From contig CAJTWL010000005.1 in the NCBI GenBank assembly GCA_910579845.1, positions 1-64,000 of the forward strand: 64,000 nucleotides of DNA. The letters are read 5' to 3'. The notes under the pieces are model-generated. The model was not told the origin of the DNA and did no database searches. It was given only the letters and a program-made list of their open reading frames with translations. Of the stretch, positions 40,201 through 48,551 are shown in pieces. The position numbers and the translations under genes are program-made. The DNA is from an uncultured Muribaculaceae bacterium (GTDB taxonomy: Bacteria > Bacteroidota > Bacteroidia > Bacteroidales > Muribaculaceae). Positions within the stretch are counted from its first letter, which is position 1; each line of letters begins with the position of its first letter.

Positions 40201-41784
40201 GCTTATGTAGGTTTCAAGGATGACAAGAACCGGATAGGTATAAACATCATATGTGACGGTGTCGAGAAAAACCTTAAAGAGTGGGAGACTTCTGCAGAAT
40301 CCGCCTCTTGGAAAAGGATGGATATTCCGTTGGACGAATATAAAAACAAGACAATACAGTTTGTCCTGTACGGAGAGCTTAAAACAAGTGATAAGGTATT
40401 TGCCGACAGAATCGAGATTGTGGATTATCCCGATAAAGATGTCGCCATCACATCTTTCAGCGCTCCACAGAGCATCCGCACAGGAAGATCCGGAGTCATT
40501 ACAGCTGTTGTCGGCAACCTGGGTCTCAACCCGGCAAGCGGTTATACCGTGACATTCTATAATAATAATAAGGAACTGGCATCATTGACGCCCGAAAATT
40601 CAATACCCTTCAAGGGAGGGATGCGTTTCGAACTCGATATCGATGCCACTCCTATGTCCGATGAAGTCATGAATGTATATGCCGAAGTAACATATCAGGG
40701 AGACATGGTCTCTGACAACAACCGCTCGGAAGTCAAGAAGATCGATATTATAGCCTCAGATCTTCCGGTTCCGGAGAATCTTGTCGCATCGAAAGGAGGA
40801 AACGGAAACTCCGTAAATCTGACATGGAATGCACCAAACGTCTCAAGTCTGGAGAATGTAGAAGTACTGGAAGATTGCGAGGACTATGAATCGTTCAGCA
40901 TCAGCGGATTCGGTGATTGGACCACAATAGACGCGGATAAATCTGTCAGCAACGCTTTCAATGGAATCACAGTTCCCCACATGGGCAAAGAGAGCTTCGG
41001 ATTCATGGTGTTCGACACGTCTTCAAGCTCATTCAACACCACATTCAATGGTCACAGCGGAGACAAATACTTTATGGCGTTTACCAATCAGGCAAAGAAG
41101 ATGGACGACTGGCTGATCTCTCCCGAGCTTAGCAGCGACGCCCAGAATATCTCTTTCTATGCCCGCGGTTATCATCCTGATTATCCGGAGACATTCCAGA
41201 TCCTGTATTCTACTACAGGTAAAGAGACTTCGGACTTCAAACTTCTTAGACTGTATGAAAGAATCGGCAATCAGTTCGAAGAATATAAAGCGCCTCTCCC
41301 GGAAGGAGCAAAATATTTTGCTATCCGCTGCATTTCCGAGAACGGTATGATGTTTATTGTAGACGACATAACCTACACTCCGAATATAGAGAATATCAAG
41401 GTTATCGGATACAATATGTACAGAGACGGAGAGTTGATTCAGTCAAATATCAGTGGAACCACACACGTCGACACTGCTGTGAAACCGGGCAAACCCGCCT
41501 ACAACGTATCTGCCGTATATGCTTATGGAGAATCAAAGGCGTCCAACACTGCAACTATTGAAGTTTCAGATGTCAACTCCATCGAAGCGGAGGGAATATC
41601 CGTCAAGACAGAAAACGGCTCGATTGAAATTACAGCACCCTACGGTACCAAGATAACCGTATACAATACCTCAGGCATGATGCTGTTTGACGAATTAAGT
41701 TCAGGACATTCTCTGTTTAACGTCGAATCAGGCGTATACGCCGTCAAAGTCGGCACACACGTCTTCAAGGCAGCTGTAAAATAA
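37252..41784 (+). CDS. Large secreted adhesin-like protein with two choice-of-anchor-J-type domains
   Basis: 1510 residues from the ATG at 37252 (a TTG at 37204 extends the frame but precedes the signal peptide). The signal peptide ends near VSFADEF. An N-terminal region of about 330 residues reads as propeller-like, then fibronectin-III-like segments alternate with two jelly-roll regions carrying the DDWLF/DDWLIS signature (about residues 590-700 and 1210-1360) of the choice-of-anchor-J or cleaved-adhesin type. The last 70 residues (ITVYNTSGMMLFDE, GVYAVKVGTHVFKAAVK) match a type IX secretion sorting domain, so a cell-surface or secreted protein is expected. The ligand is unknown. Confidence 0.78.
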   Translation: MKQSFQKSVVLGLASVILGGISAVSFADEFATLSKPLATAMKPITGVSKEISEPVLSFKELPQSLKLRSADIEASAFDVSSTVAMAEATPGSAPVYAVMMYSSEWGEESGAKRGVYSIPTDGSSTTPTAIALNDVFTECAFAVGMPGKYHFGQVIRTGGVILSLTMYTYNTADWSQASSLKGDITSRNFTASDAAYNPVTTDVYGSVLDIKQNTWGLYRIVTEKQLEFKKLADLSEPFVAMSFTPDGTLYAVTQSGKFIRYDLGTYSATEISNGMPLSTKYTSGTLDPTGTKFYYAQCGDTASSLYSIDVATGKASKMYDFANGEEFVGMYLPSASPNGAVPSAAKNLTATYSGKELSGKFSFTAPEGNIDGSAGSGNLDYTVYAGLNKVAEGKTEYGKTVTLDITVPRNGEYTFTVRLRNTAGEGEIAKIIKWIGADVPKTLTTAPRVTWADGKATVKWSAPYGTTGVNGGYVNRSDYTYNVIRNNDGKVVAENITATQAVDDLPEPQEATLYTYDVIVNYEGASSQPTKSVGLVVGAINPPFAYDFDTDPMPFFTYLDANKDSKYWMYSSVYKRLHVNANTTKDMDDWLFTTPIKLLADHVYTLTYEIYGGTANKENKMEVLLGTAPSVDGMKTAVLQDTVAYANVEKTPLAVTNKICVTQDDRYYIGFHAISAMNNGYNCIRNIRISKGTSIYSPKEVTEFTVSPDMNGALQAEVSLMTPTHNFSEQQLQSLTSVVIRNAGEIVKTIPNPEPGKKYTATVTVKNNGMNEFEAIAVNESGESQVSTASAFIGFTVPNAPAVASMTEIAPGKVTFNWSEVNKDAYGKSLNPSSLKYAVMELDMNQYKWVTRAEGITGLTHTMQLIAEDQEQDFLSMAIAADNEYGRSKYRAIDQVAIGKPYTLPFFESNAGNSLSNTFLTKKYNGEGLVRWSQGHNSSIEGMVPSDGDGGYLYMSGENVGDKSGLISGKISLENAKNPVFSIAYVGFKDDKNRIGINIICDGVEKNLKEWETSAESASWKRMDIPLDEYKNKTIQFVLYGELKTSDKVFADRIEIVDYPDKDVAITSFSAPQSIRTGRSGVITAVVGNLGLNPASGYTVTFYNNNKELASLTPENSIPFKGGMRFELDIDATPMSDEVMNVYAEVTYQGDMVSDNNRSEVKKIDIIASDLPVPENLVASKGGNGNSVNLTWNAPNVSSLENVEVLEDCEDYESFSISGFGDWTTIDADKSVSNAFNGITVPHMGKESFGFMVFDTSSSSFNTTFNGHSGDKYFMAFTNQAKKMDDWLISPELSSDAQNISFYARGYHPDYPETFQILYSTTGKETSDFKLLRLYERIGNQFEEYKAPLPEGAKYFAIRCISENGMMFIVDDITYTPNIENIKVIGYNMYRDGELIQSNISGTTHVDTAVKPGKPAYNVSAVYAYGESKASNTATIEVSDVNSIEAEGISVKTENGSIEITAPYGTKITVYNTSGMMLFDELSSGHSLFNVESGVYAVKVGTHVFKAAVK

Positions 41785-41804
41785 TCCCCTATCCCATATT
41801 AATA

Positions 41805-41837
41805 AGTGTCCGATAAAGCAATGCTTTATCGGACACT
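41805..41837 (+). terminator. Intrinsic terminator after the adhesin-like gene
   Basis: A perfect 16-bp inverted repeat (agtgtccgataaagca / tgctttatcggacact) with a minimal loop, followed by gttattttt. Confidence 0.9.
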
Positions 41838-42050
41838 GTTATTTTTATCTATCAAAATAATGAGACCTTTATCGTTCTCCTTTAACTATAAGTATCTTTC
41901 ACAAATTAGCTATAGTATTCAAACCTCTCCAGTCGTTAATGTATCTTTGGTGGCTTTTTGGTGCTTTTCGCCAAGTCTTGTCGGTCACTTAGCCCGCTAA
42001 GCTCCCTCCTCGACTTGCGGAAATCCCTCAAAAATCCACTCAAATATACA

Positions 42051-43142
42051 TTAACTAATTTGTGAAAGATACTTATCTGCCATTTCCTGAAATATTTCAA
42101 TTGCTTCTTTCCTATCCAAACCGGCTTTTACTGCCACCGCAAAAAGATCCTCTTTCGCAGGTTCAATACTATCGTTAATTGCAGTGGTACGGAAGCCGTT
42201 TATGCCACCACTTGGTAAAAGGTCGTACGCAGGAGCAAAATGCCAATTTTCATCATAATAGATAAAGGCAAAATTCTTGGCATGATCATCTTTATTATCT
42301 ATCAGATAATTGAATACCATCAGACGATAAACTTTCCACATTTCAGCTACGCTGTGTGTCAGAGCGGCGCATACTTTGAAGATATGAGTATAGTCTATGC
42401 TTGGCAAACGATAGTCAGCTCCGATAAGTCCGGCAACACTCACAACGTGCAATTTACCGTTCGGTGTGCGGTCAAAACGCTCCACACCGAAATACTTGTC
42501 TTCAAAAAGCATTGTTTCAGGCATCTCTATTCCACATTTCTTAGCAAGAAGCGAATAATTGTACTCATCAGCGCCTATGCGTTTGGAATCTCTTTTCGCC
42601 CTAAACTTTACCATCCATTCCTTACCATTATAACGGGTGAAGATCTTCGGTCTGGCCCCACCGGGGGAACCTCCTCTTTCTTGAAACTCATCTATTCCCT
42701 CTCCTGTGTAATCTTCGCTGTCAAGAATCCGCTCGGCGTCCAATGCCAGTTTTTCGAAATCCGCATACTCTTGTTTCGACACGACACTGTTATCAGGACG
42801 GAATTCCAATGCGCCACGTCCCGTCGAACCGACTAATGCAAGACGGTCAAGCAATGACAATGTATGTGGATTGATTCCATTCTGCCGCAGATACCTGTCA
42901 AGAACCAGGAGCCCCCACCCATCCGGCAGAGAATCGTCAAAAACGCCGAATCCTCCTTCAAACGGACGAGATCTTGCAATGAATACTCCGTTGCGCAAAG
43001 GCAACTCAAATGGAGATATCGAAAATCCAGAATTGAGCCACTCTGACGAATACTCAAATGCGCATAAATTTTCTCTATTCAAAGCCAATCGCCCGACCAA
43101 CCTGCTGTCAAAGAGAACCTCTATCTTCTTTATATTATTCAT
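42051..43142 (-). CDS. hipA: HipA-family serine/threonine kinase toxin
   Basis: 363 residues. Features include the N-terminal HipA couple domain (GRLALNRENLCAFEYSSEWL), FGVFDDSLPDGWG, the Gly-rich GGSPGGARPKIF loop and the catalytic region YLIDNKDDHAKNFAF with kinase Asp/Asn. Shorter than E. coli HipA (440) but with all core motifs. It overlaps hipB by 4 bp (ATGA), so the pair is translationally coupled. E. coli HipA phosphorylates glutamyl-tRNA synthetase; the target here is unknown. Confidence 0.9.
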   Translation of the reverse strand: MNNIKKIEVLFDSRLVGRLALNRENLCAFEYSSEWLNSGFSISPFELPLRNGVFIARSRPFEGGFGVFDDSLPDGWGLLVLDRYLRQNGINPHTLSLLDRLALVGSTGRGALEFRPDNSVVSKQEYADFEKLALDAERILDSEDYTGEGIDEFQERGGSPGGARPKIFTRYNGKEWMVKFRAKRDSKRIGADEYNYSLLAKKCGIEMPETMLFEDKYFGVERFDRTPNGKLHVVSVAGLIGADYRLPSIDYTHIFKVCAALTHSVAEMWKVYRLMVFNYLIDNKDDHAKNFAFIYYDENWHFAPAYDLLPSGGINGFRTTAINDSIEPAKEDLFAVAVKAGLDRKEAIEIFQEMADKYLSQIS

Positions 43143-43453
43143 TTTTTCTTTCCCCTTTTACGCACAACACTCGTTTCATTCAACACATCATCCAATGACT
43201 GATATTGCTTCTGCGCGAAAAGAAGATCAAAATCAGACAAAGCATTCAACGCAAAACCTATTTGAAGCAATCCTCTTAACGAAATTTCTCCCGTCTGCTC
43301 AAACCTGCGGTAAGTAGCGAATTTGACTCCTGCTCTCGCCGCCAATCCTTCCTGAGTCAAGTCCAATTCAAGTCTCCGAGCCTTGATTCTTGCCGCAATC
43401 TGCAAAGCGATATCACGGGGATTTGAAATATCAACAGCCAATATATTATTCAT
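43139..43453 (-). CDS. hipB: HipB-like XRE-family antitoxin
   Basis: 104 residues with a helix-turn-helix at about 28-75 (LDLTQEGLAARAGVKFATYRRFEQTGEISLRGLLQI) and a basic C-terminal tail (RKRGKKK). First gene of the toxin-antitoxin pair, expected to repress its own promoter. Confidence 0.85.
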   Translation of the reverse strand: MNNILAVDISNPRDIALQIAARIKARRLELDLTQEGLAARAGVKFATYRRFEQTGEISLRGLLQIGFALNALSDFDLLFAQKQYQSLDDVLNETSVVRKRGKKK

Positions 43454-43470
43454 ATGCTATATATTTATCA

Positions 43471-43498
43471 TGCAATAAATATTATATTATTCAATGCA
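43471..43498. promoter_or_regulatory. Candidate hipBA operator
   Basis: An imperfect 28-bp palindrome (tgcaataa ... ttcaatgca) 18 bp upstream of the hipB start. It abuts a minus-strand TACATTTG -7-like box at 43497-43504. The position suits HipB autoregulation; the assignment is inference. Confidence 0.4.
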
Positions 43499-43600
43499 AA
43501 TGTACTATTTTTTCTCGAATAATCCGATTATGGTCCAACAAATCCAAAGGAAAGAGAGTTTGTTTCCCAAACAGCTCCCGTGCACAGCTCCTGATTTCTT

Positions 43601-43622
43601 GGCGACTTGAGGACAAGTCGCC
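43601..43622. repeat. REP-like palindrome, single copy 2
   Basis: The palindrome ggcgacttgaggacaagtcgcc, identical in its arms to half of the paired repeats. It is followed by ttcccaaaggctact and then a terminator hairpin. The 43454-43756 gap holds this repeat, the hairpin, the hipB upstream signals and the probable true end of the leucine-rich-repeat gene; no other gene is seen. Confidence 0.8.
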
Positions 43623-43642
43623 TTCCCAAAGGCTACTACTCG

Positions 43643-43695
43643 TATAAACATTACAGCACCTTTGTCTCCGAACAAAGATGCTGTAATGTTTGTAT
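43643..43695 (-). terminator. Terminator hairpin of the leucine-rich-repeat gene
   Basis: A long inverted repeat (aacattacagca / tgctgtaatgtt extended through cctttgt / acaaag). One mismatch becomes G-U on the minus strand, which suggests leftward use. It starts about 20 nt after 43716, where the repeat-protein frame would end if the TA tract were one unit shorter. Confidence 0.65.
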
Positions 43696-43756
43696 AATTT
43701 TCTTACGATGTGTTATTATTTCACATAGATTTTAGAAACTTTCGGACCTTTACGGA

Positions 43757-45778
43757 CTATATATATATCCCCGGACTGAGATGCTCTGGCGAAACCTTAT
43801 ATCCGTTCATATTATAATACTCCGCTGTTCCATTTACATCCGACTTGATATTGTCTACACCGGATCCTTCAAGAGCCTCTATCTTTCTGAATTTTTTCCA
43901 ACCGTCAACAGTGCGGTATTTCTCTATTGCATCCGCCGGCACAAAAAGTGTTGCCTTTAGGCAAAAATCATCAAATGGACTCACATTCTGAATTACCTTG
44001 CATTTTGGAGGCACACTGCTTAAAGACTTTAGCGTCACAATATTTCTACACGACATAAATGTATTGACACCTATAGACTTGACCGTGGAGGGAATGACCA
44101 TCTCTCTCAAGGAGGCACACCTGTAGAACATATTGTCTCCCATTGTTTCAAGACCCTCGGAAAGATAAATGTCTGCAAGATTCTCACAACCGGAAAACGC
44201 GGAACCGATACTTCTGACACTTGACGGAATCTTGGCTTCTGTAAGTTTGACCGCATCTCCAAAAGCCTGGTCACCTATTGTGTTAAGTCCTGAGTCCGGG
44301 AAACTGATTTTAGTCAAAGACTTCAATCCATAGAATGCCCGCCCGATAGATGTCACACCATCAGGAATTACCAGTTCCCCATCAAACGCAGTATTATTGA
44401 AATAAACCTTACCCCAGTTTTCTTCATCCATAAAGAAAACATTGTAAATAGGATTGGCATTGCCATTGGCAAACTCAACGGCACACCAGGAAGAGAGATC
44501 CTCTATATATAGATTCTTGAGATTGGACACGTTACAGAATGCATCTGTCCCGACATATTTCAATGAAGCGGGGAGATACACTGTCAAAAGAGACTTGTTG
44601 CCACTGAAAGCCTCATTTTGAATGGAAGTGACAGTATAATCGACATTTTGAACAGAAATTTTTGAGGGGATATCGAGTTCACTGAGTCCGTCAAGACAAC
44701 CCTTCACTTCCGCTGTTTTTGTTTCATCATCAAGCCTATAGATAATCTTATTCAGAATTGTATTTTCAGGATCTATTCTTGCAGTATAAATATTATAATC
44801 GACGGTAATTTCAAAATTCAGCATAACAATTCCCCCATATATCGGCTTCCCGTCGGAATCATAATTATATACATAAACATAACCTGCATATGAATCAGCT
44901 TTCAATATTGTTTCATTTTCCGATGCAGAGACCGTAAAATTCAATTGTCCGAAATTATAATTGGAATCAATACTTTTGAGATAACACGGAGTATCTTGAC
45001 TAGGCAACAACTCAACCGGTGATTCTTCACTTATGAACGCAGTATTGTTTTTTTCATTGAAATGAATCGGGACACTATAGCATACATGTCCTGCTGACAT
45101 GGCACTCAGACCTATAAAATTTATCTCATTTTCAGATGTCTTGGACACAATCAACGGCACATTGAATTCTTCCGAACCAACCATAAAGGTCGCTTTACCC
45201 GTTGACTCCACAGAATATACGTTTCTTGGCATCATATATATTCCCATAGTCGTACCGTCATAGGGAACAGCACCGACAATTCCGTAATTGAACGAAATTC
45301 TATTTCCCTCGACAGTCCCGATAATCGGGACTGTACTGATTCCAAATCTATCCGGATCAACCAGTGCATAAAGTGTCACATCTCCATATGTGGAATTTTT
45401 ACCGATAACCATACCGGTAGGGATTATAATCTTACCTGATTCGGCATCATATTTTGCCTTGACATCAAATGCGCCTATCACTAAATCTTCAAGAATAATT
45501 GAATCATTGGCAGCCTCCTTTATCCTTAAATCACAATTACGCTTCTGCTCGCCATAATCATAAAAAGTAACATACGATTTGCCGGTTATGGATGCAGGCG
45601 CATTCTCTGTCCGAGACGTTGTTTTATCAGGAACCTGTTCGGCAGAAGGCTGTTGAAACCTGAGTTTACAAGGAGTAACGGACTTCTCTCTATTAAACTC
45701 CTTAATAATAACCGGATTTCCGGCTATAGCTGTAAGCCAGAATAACAAGAAAACTGCAATCAGATAAATTTTACGCAT
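43757..45778 (-). CDS. BspA-like leucine-rich-repeat surface protein, 3' end shifted by a TA repeat
   Basis: 673 residues from the ATG at 45778 (a TTG at 45790 precedes the signal peptide MRKIYLIAVFLLFWLTAIAG). Residues about 390-640 hold BspA-type repeats (SLTKISFPDSGLNTIGDQAFG, EAKIPSSVRSIGSAFSGCENL, EMVIPSTVKSIG). The frame stops at TAG right after SPGIYI, in an (AT)n tract at 43757-43768. Removing one TA unit continues the frame through GIYIVRKGPKVSKIYVK to a TAA at 43716, the usual ending of this class and of type IX sorting domains. So the gene is either phase-variable or frameshifted. Probably a surface adhesin. Confidence 0.82.
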   Translation of the reverse strand: MRKIYLIAVFLLFWLTAIAGNPVIIKEFNREKSVTPCKLRFQQPSAEQVPDKTTSRTENAPASITGKSYVTFYDYGEQKRNCDLRIKEAANDSIILEDLVIGAFDVKAKYDAESGKIIIPTGMVIGKNSTYGDVTLYALVDPDRFGISTVPIIGTVEGNRISFNYGIVGAVPYDGTTMGIYMMPRNVYSVESTGKATFMVGSEEFNVPLIVSKTSENEINFIGLSAMSAGHVCYSVPIHFNEKNNTAFISEESPVELLPSQDTPCYLKSIDSNYNFGQLNFTVSASENETILKADSYAGYVYVYNYDSDGKPIYGGIVMLNFEITVDYNIYTARIDPENTILNKIIYRLDDETKTAEVKGCLDGLSELDIPSKISVQNVDYTVTSIQNEAFSGNKSLLTVYLPASLKYVGTDAFCNVSNLKNLYIEDLSSWCAVEFANGNANPIYNVFFMDEENWGKVYFNNTAFDGELVIPDGVTSIGRAFYGLKSLTKISFPDSGLNTIGDQAFGDAVKLTEAKIPSSVRSIGSAFSGCENLADIYLSEGLETMGDNMFYRCASLREMVIPSTVKSIGVNTFMSCRNIVTLKSLSSVPPKCKVIQNVSPFDDFCLKATLFVPADAIEKYRTVDGWKKFRKIEALEGSGVDNIKSDVNGTAEYYNMNGYKVSPEHLSPGIYI

Positions 45779-45869
45779 ATACAAGTACAAGGTTTAAAAT
45801 TAATTAGCAAATATACGAAGAATATTCGACGAAACATATCACTTTTACCGAGGACGCTGTTATTCGGCG

Positions 45870-45959
45870 GTTGGGAGGGCGACTTGTCCTCAAGTCGCCA
45901 AAACATTACATAATGACTTTGAGTTTTGCGGGAGCTTGAGGACAAACTCCCCTCCCAAC
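45870..45959. repeat. REP/BIME-like paired palindrome, copy 3 (inverted relative to copies 1 and 4)
   Basis: A 90-bp unit with terminal inverted repeats gttgggaggg / ccctcccaac. It contains ggcgacttgtcctcaagtcgcc and gggagcttgaggacaaactccc, separated by an AT-rich spacer. It lies between the leucine-rich-repeat gene and the first MG2-like gene. Confidence 0.85.
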
Positions 45960-45971
45960 GTCTGAAGTGCA

Positions 45972-46001
45972 CCCCAAAAGTTTTGTGTCCAACTTTTGGG
46001 G
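45972..46001 (-). terminator. Hairpin directly after the first MG2-like gene
   Basis: A perfect 11-bp inverted repeat (ccccaaaagtt / aacttttgggg) with an 8-nt loop, immediately 3' of the stop codon at 46002 and next to repeat copy 3. No long T-run follows, so termination is likely but unproven. Its sequence is shared with the flank of repeat copy 4 (gtccaactttggg-gtgcactt), so it may be part of the repeat. Confidence 0.6.
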
Positions 46002-48551
46002 TCATCTCTGTTTCTTTGCCGGAATTATGCCTCGGTATGGCAAGCCCTTTTCCGTAATACCCTCGATTAATGTATCGGAATTTTCGAGAGGTGTGAAGTC
46101 TTCAAGACCTGCAACCTTCGGATACCAATATGATGTTATGGTTGTTTCGTCAACCGGATCATACTCGAAATGGGGTTTATAAGCTTCCGCCGCCTTCTGA
46201 TATCCAAGAGGAGTCACACGTCTTATAAACAGTTCATTATCCCAAGAAGTGAGCTTTGAACCATCTTTTGTTGTAAGTACAAGTGCACCGGCGACCTGAG
46301 CCGCAGAGGAGCTTATAACCATGGCTACGGAACTACGGTAATACTGAATGCTCTTCATTATGTGAATAGGATAATTATCACAAAACTCCTGAAATGTATT
46401 GTAATACCCTCCTGCGTAACTTCTGTCAGGTGTCGGCATTCCTCCTTCCAGCCTTGAGTCCGAACCGCCCGACAGGGTAATCGGATCATTGCTTGGTGTC
46501 CATCTTACACCATCAACCCATAATTCTACAATTCCACCTCCTCGCATTGCGCCTCTCGAACCCATGTGTACCAGATTCCCGTTCATGATTGTCAGCCCGG
46601 GTATCTTGCGTATTACCTCCTCGTAGCTTGTGATATTGTTCTCTTTTATATCTTCCTCTGTGACGGTTCTTACACCGAGAGCCTTAAGCATCTCCTCTCT
46701 CAGCTCTTCGTCCGATTTATGAGCTGTCACCTCCAGTTCCTCAAGCCATATTGCACCATTATCAAAAATCTCAGGTTCGTATAAATCAGTATTATTAAAA
46801 TCCTCCGGAAGATTTTGATATGATATGGAAGCATCCGGATCTATCTCGTAGTTATGTTCGCGATTGCCATTCTTGTTGAAGACCTGCAAAATAAAGAGGG
46901 TTCCGTCAGGCCAGTCCACCCCGTTGATGGCAAACTTTCCCGAAGCATCAGTCTGAGCCACCCCTACATAGTTGATTCCCGGTGCAAGTGCGTTTACAAC
47001 CGCTCCTTCAAGAGGCTTCTTTTTCCATCTTGAAAAGACAGTACCGGTAATCTCTCCGCCTATCTCCATCGGTTCTTCGGGCACATCAAATTTTCCTTTA
47101 AGGGCATTCCGAATGTCATAACGCTTCCAACCTTGAGTGAGCATCATATAATCCAGATGCCTGTCTGTAATACTGTCAGGGACATTAAAATAGTATTCCG
47201 GATCCTCGATATGTCCCTTGATGTCACTTTGAAGCATCAGTTCGGAAACGATAGATTGTCTCGGCACTGAATCGGTAGCCAGCAATCGCGAAGTTACAGT
47301 AAAGTCTCCCTTCGGGACATCGGTGACATTGTCTGTGTGTATATATCCCTTGCGGTTAAAGATCAATCGACTGCTTATGATTTTATTCTTGGAATTTATA
47401 AGATAGAATTGAGTAAGTCCGGAACCTATATTCTCTCTTGCAATCTTTAATTGAGGACTGTCAAGTTTGCGGGCAAACGTAACAATTCCACAATTGTCCG
47501 CCAACAGGAGATCTCCGGGTTTAAAAGCCCCATTGATCTTGATGGATAAAGAATCGGGACTTTCAGTATCAATGGTCAAGACGGTAGCTTTGGGATTCGG
47601 TTCGGGAAGATAGAAAGAGCTGTCACCGACTATTGCGATATATTTTTCTTCAGTTTGGGGTATTATCGAGAAAGTGCCCATCCCCTTATGTGAACTGGTA
47701 AATTCGCAAATTTTATTGTTCTTCGAATCGAGGATAACACCCTGGATCTTTTTTGAAAGGCCATTACTTCCGAGAGCCTTGAACGCTATTCTATTCATCG
47801 CTCCCGGAATCATATATCCTCCTTCCGGATGAAAAGTAATAGTAAAAGATGATGTGTCTTTGGGAATTCTTACAAACTTCTTGTAAAGATCATAACTGAC
47901 CACCACATAATCATTGTTAAGATTCTTTGAGTCTAATGAAAAATTGAAGTTTGATCGTCTGTGCACCCCCTCACGCAGTACTCCCTCTTTTGAATTTAAA
48001 CTGATGCTCTTGGCAGAAACCGGTTTATCTCCAAACCGTTCAGATAAAGAAGTGTTTAGTACATTCCCTTCAAAAGAAGTATTCAGTTGATATTTCCCGG
48101 CAAGTCGGCTCATGATGGGCAACGATTTACGGAAAACATATTCGTCACCTTGATTTTTCATAAACAAGGTGTATGCACCCAGAGTATAAGTGCCTTCAGC
48201 CAAATCTTCAGACAGCGGAATTATTCCGGCAAATATACTGTCCTCATTCTCTTTGATTTTTACTTTGTTTACCGTTTTGCCGAATGGGTCTTTAACTTCC
48301 ACATGTACATATTTACTGCCACCCCGTTTCTGCAATAATTTCAAGGCATCAACCAAAAACGCTCTGAATCGGATTGTATCCCCAGCTACGTATACATTTT
48401 TATCGGTAGATACATATACTTTCTCCTGAGGGTAAAACAATACCTGATATTCAAGCAAATGCGCTATTGAATCCACATCAATGGCAAATGCTCTATTGCT
48501 GAATAGGGTACTGATTATGCAGAGGAAAATAAATATAATTTTTCTACGCAT
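46002..48551 (-). CDS. MG2-like protein with carboxypeptidase-like and TonB-plug-like domains (copy A)
   Basis: 849 residues, exported (signal peptide ends near NRAFA). Order: MG2/alpha-2-macroglobulin-like domain (about 40-135, FYPQEKVYVSTDKNVYVAGD), a further immunoglobulin-like region, a carboxypeptidase regulatory-like domain (about 525-590, GGEITGTVFSRWKKKPLEGA) and a plug-like segment (about 640-780, EEVIRKIPGLTIMNGN, RGGGIVELWVDGVRW). It ends about 70 residues later with no beta-barrel. The family is common in Bacteroidetes without assigned function. It is an inverted near-copy of the gene at 53874-56417, including its upstream sequence. Confidence 0.8.
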   Translation of the reverse strand: MRRKIIFIFLCIISTLFSNRAFAIDVDSIAHLLEYQVLFYPQEKVYVSTDKNVYVAGDTIRFRAFLVDALKLLQKRGGSKYVHVEVKDPFGKTVNKVKIKENEDSIFAGIIPLSEDLAEGTYTLGAYTLFMKNQGDEYVFRKSLPIMSRLAGKYQLNTSFEGNVLNTSLSERFGDKPVSAKSISLNSKEGVLREGVHRRSNFNFSLDSKNLNNDYVVVSYDLYKKFVRIPKDTSSFTITFHPEGGYMIPGAMNRIAFKALGSNGLSKKIQGVILDSKNNKICEFTSSHKGMGTFSIIPQTEEKYIAIVGDSSFYLPEPNPKATVLTIDTESPDSLSIKINGAFKPGDLLLADNCGIVTFARKLDSPQLKIARENIGSGLTQFYLINSKNKIISSRLIFNRKGYIHTDNVTDVPKGDFTVTSRLLATDSVPRQSIVSELMLQSDIKGHIEDPEYYFNVPDSITDRHLDYMMLTQGWKRYDIRNALKGKFDVPEEPMEIGGEITGTVFSRWKKKPLEGAVVNALAPGINYVGVAQTDASGKFAINGVDWPDGTLFILQVFNKNGNREHNYEIDPDASISYQNLPEDFNNTDLYEPEIFDNGAIWLEELEVTAHKSDEELREEMLKALGVRTVTEEDIKENNITSYEEVIRKIPGLTIMNGNLVHMGSRGAMRGGGIVELWVDGVRWTPSNDPITLSGGSDSRLEGGMPTPDRSYAGGYYNTFQEFCDNYPIHIMKSIQYYRSSVAMVISSSAAQVAGALVLTTKDGSKLTSWDNELFIRRVTPLGYQKAAEAYKPHFEYDPVDETTITSYWYPKVAGLEDFTPLENSDTLIEGITEKGLPYRGIIPAKKQR

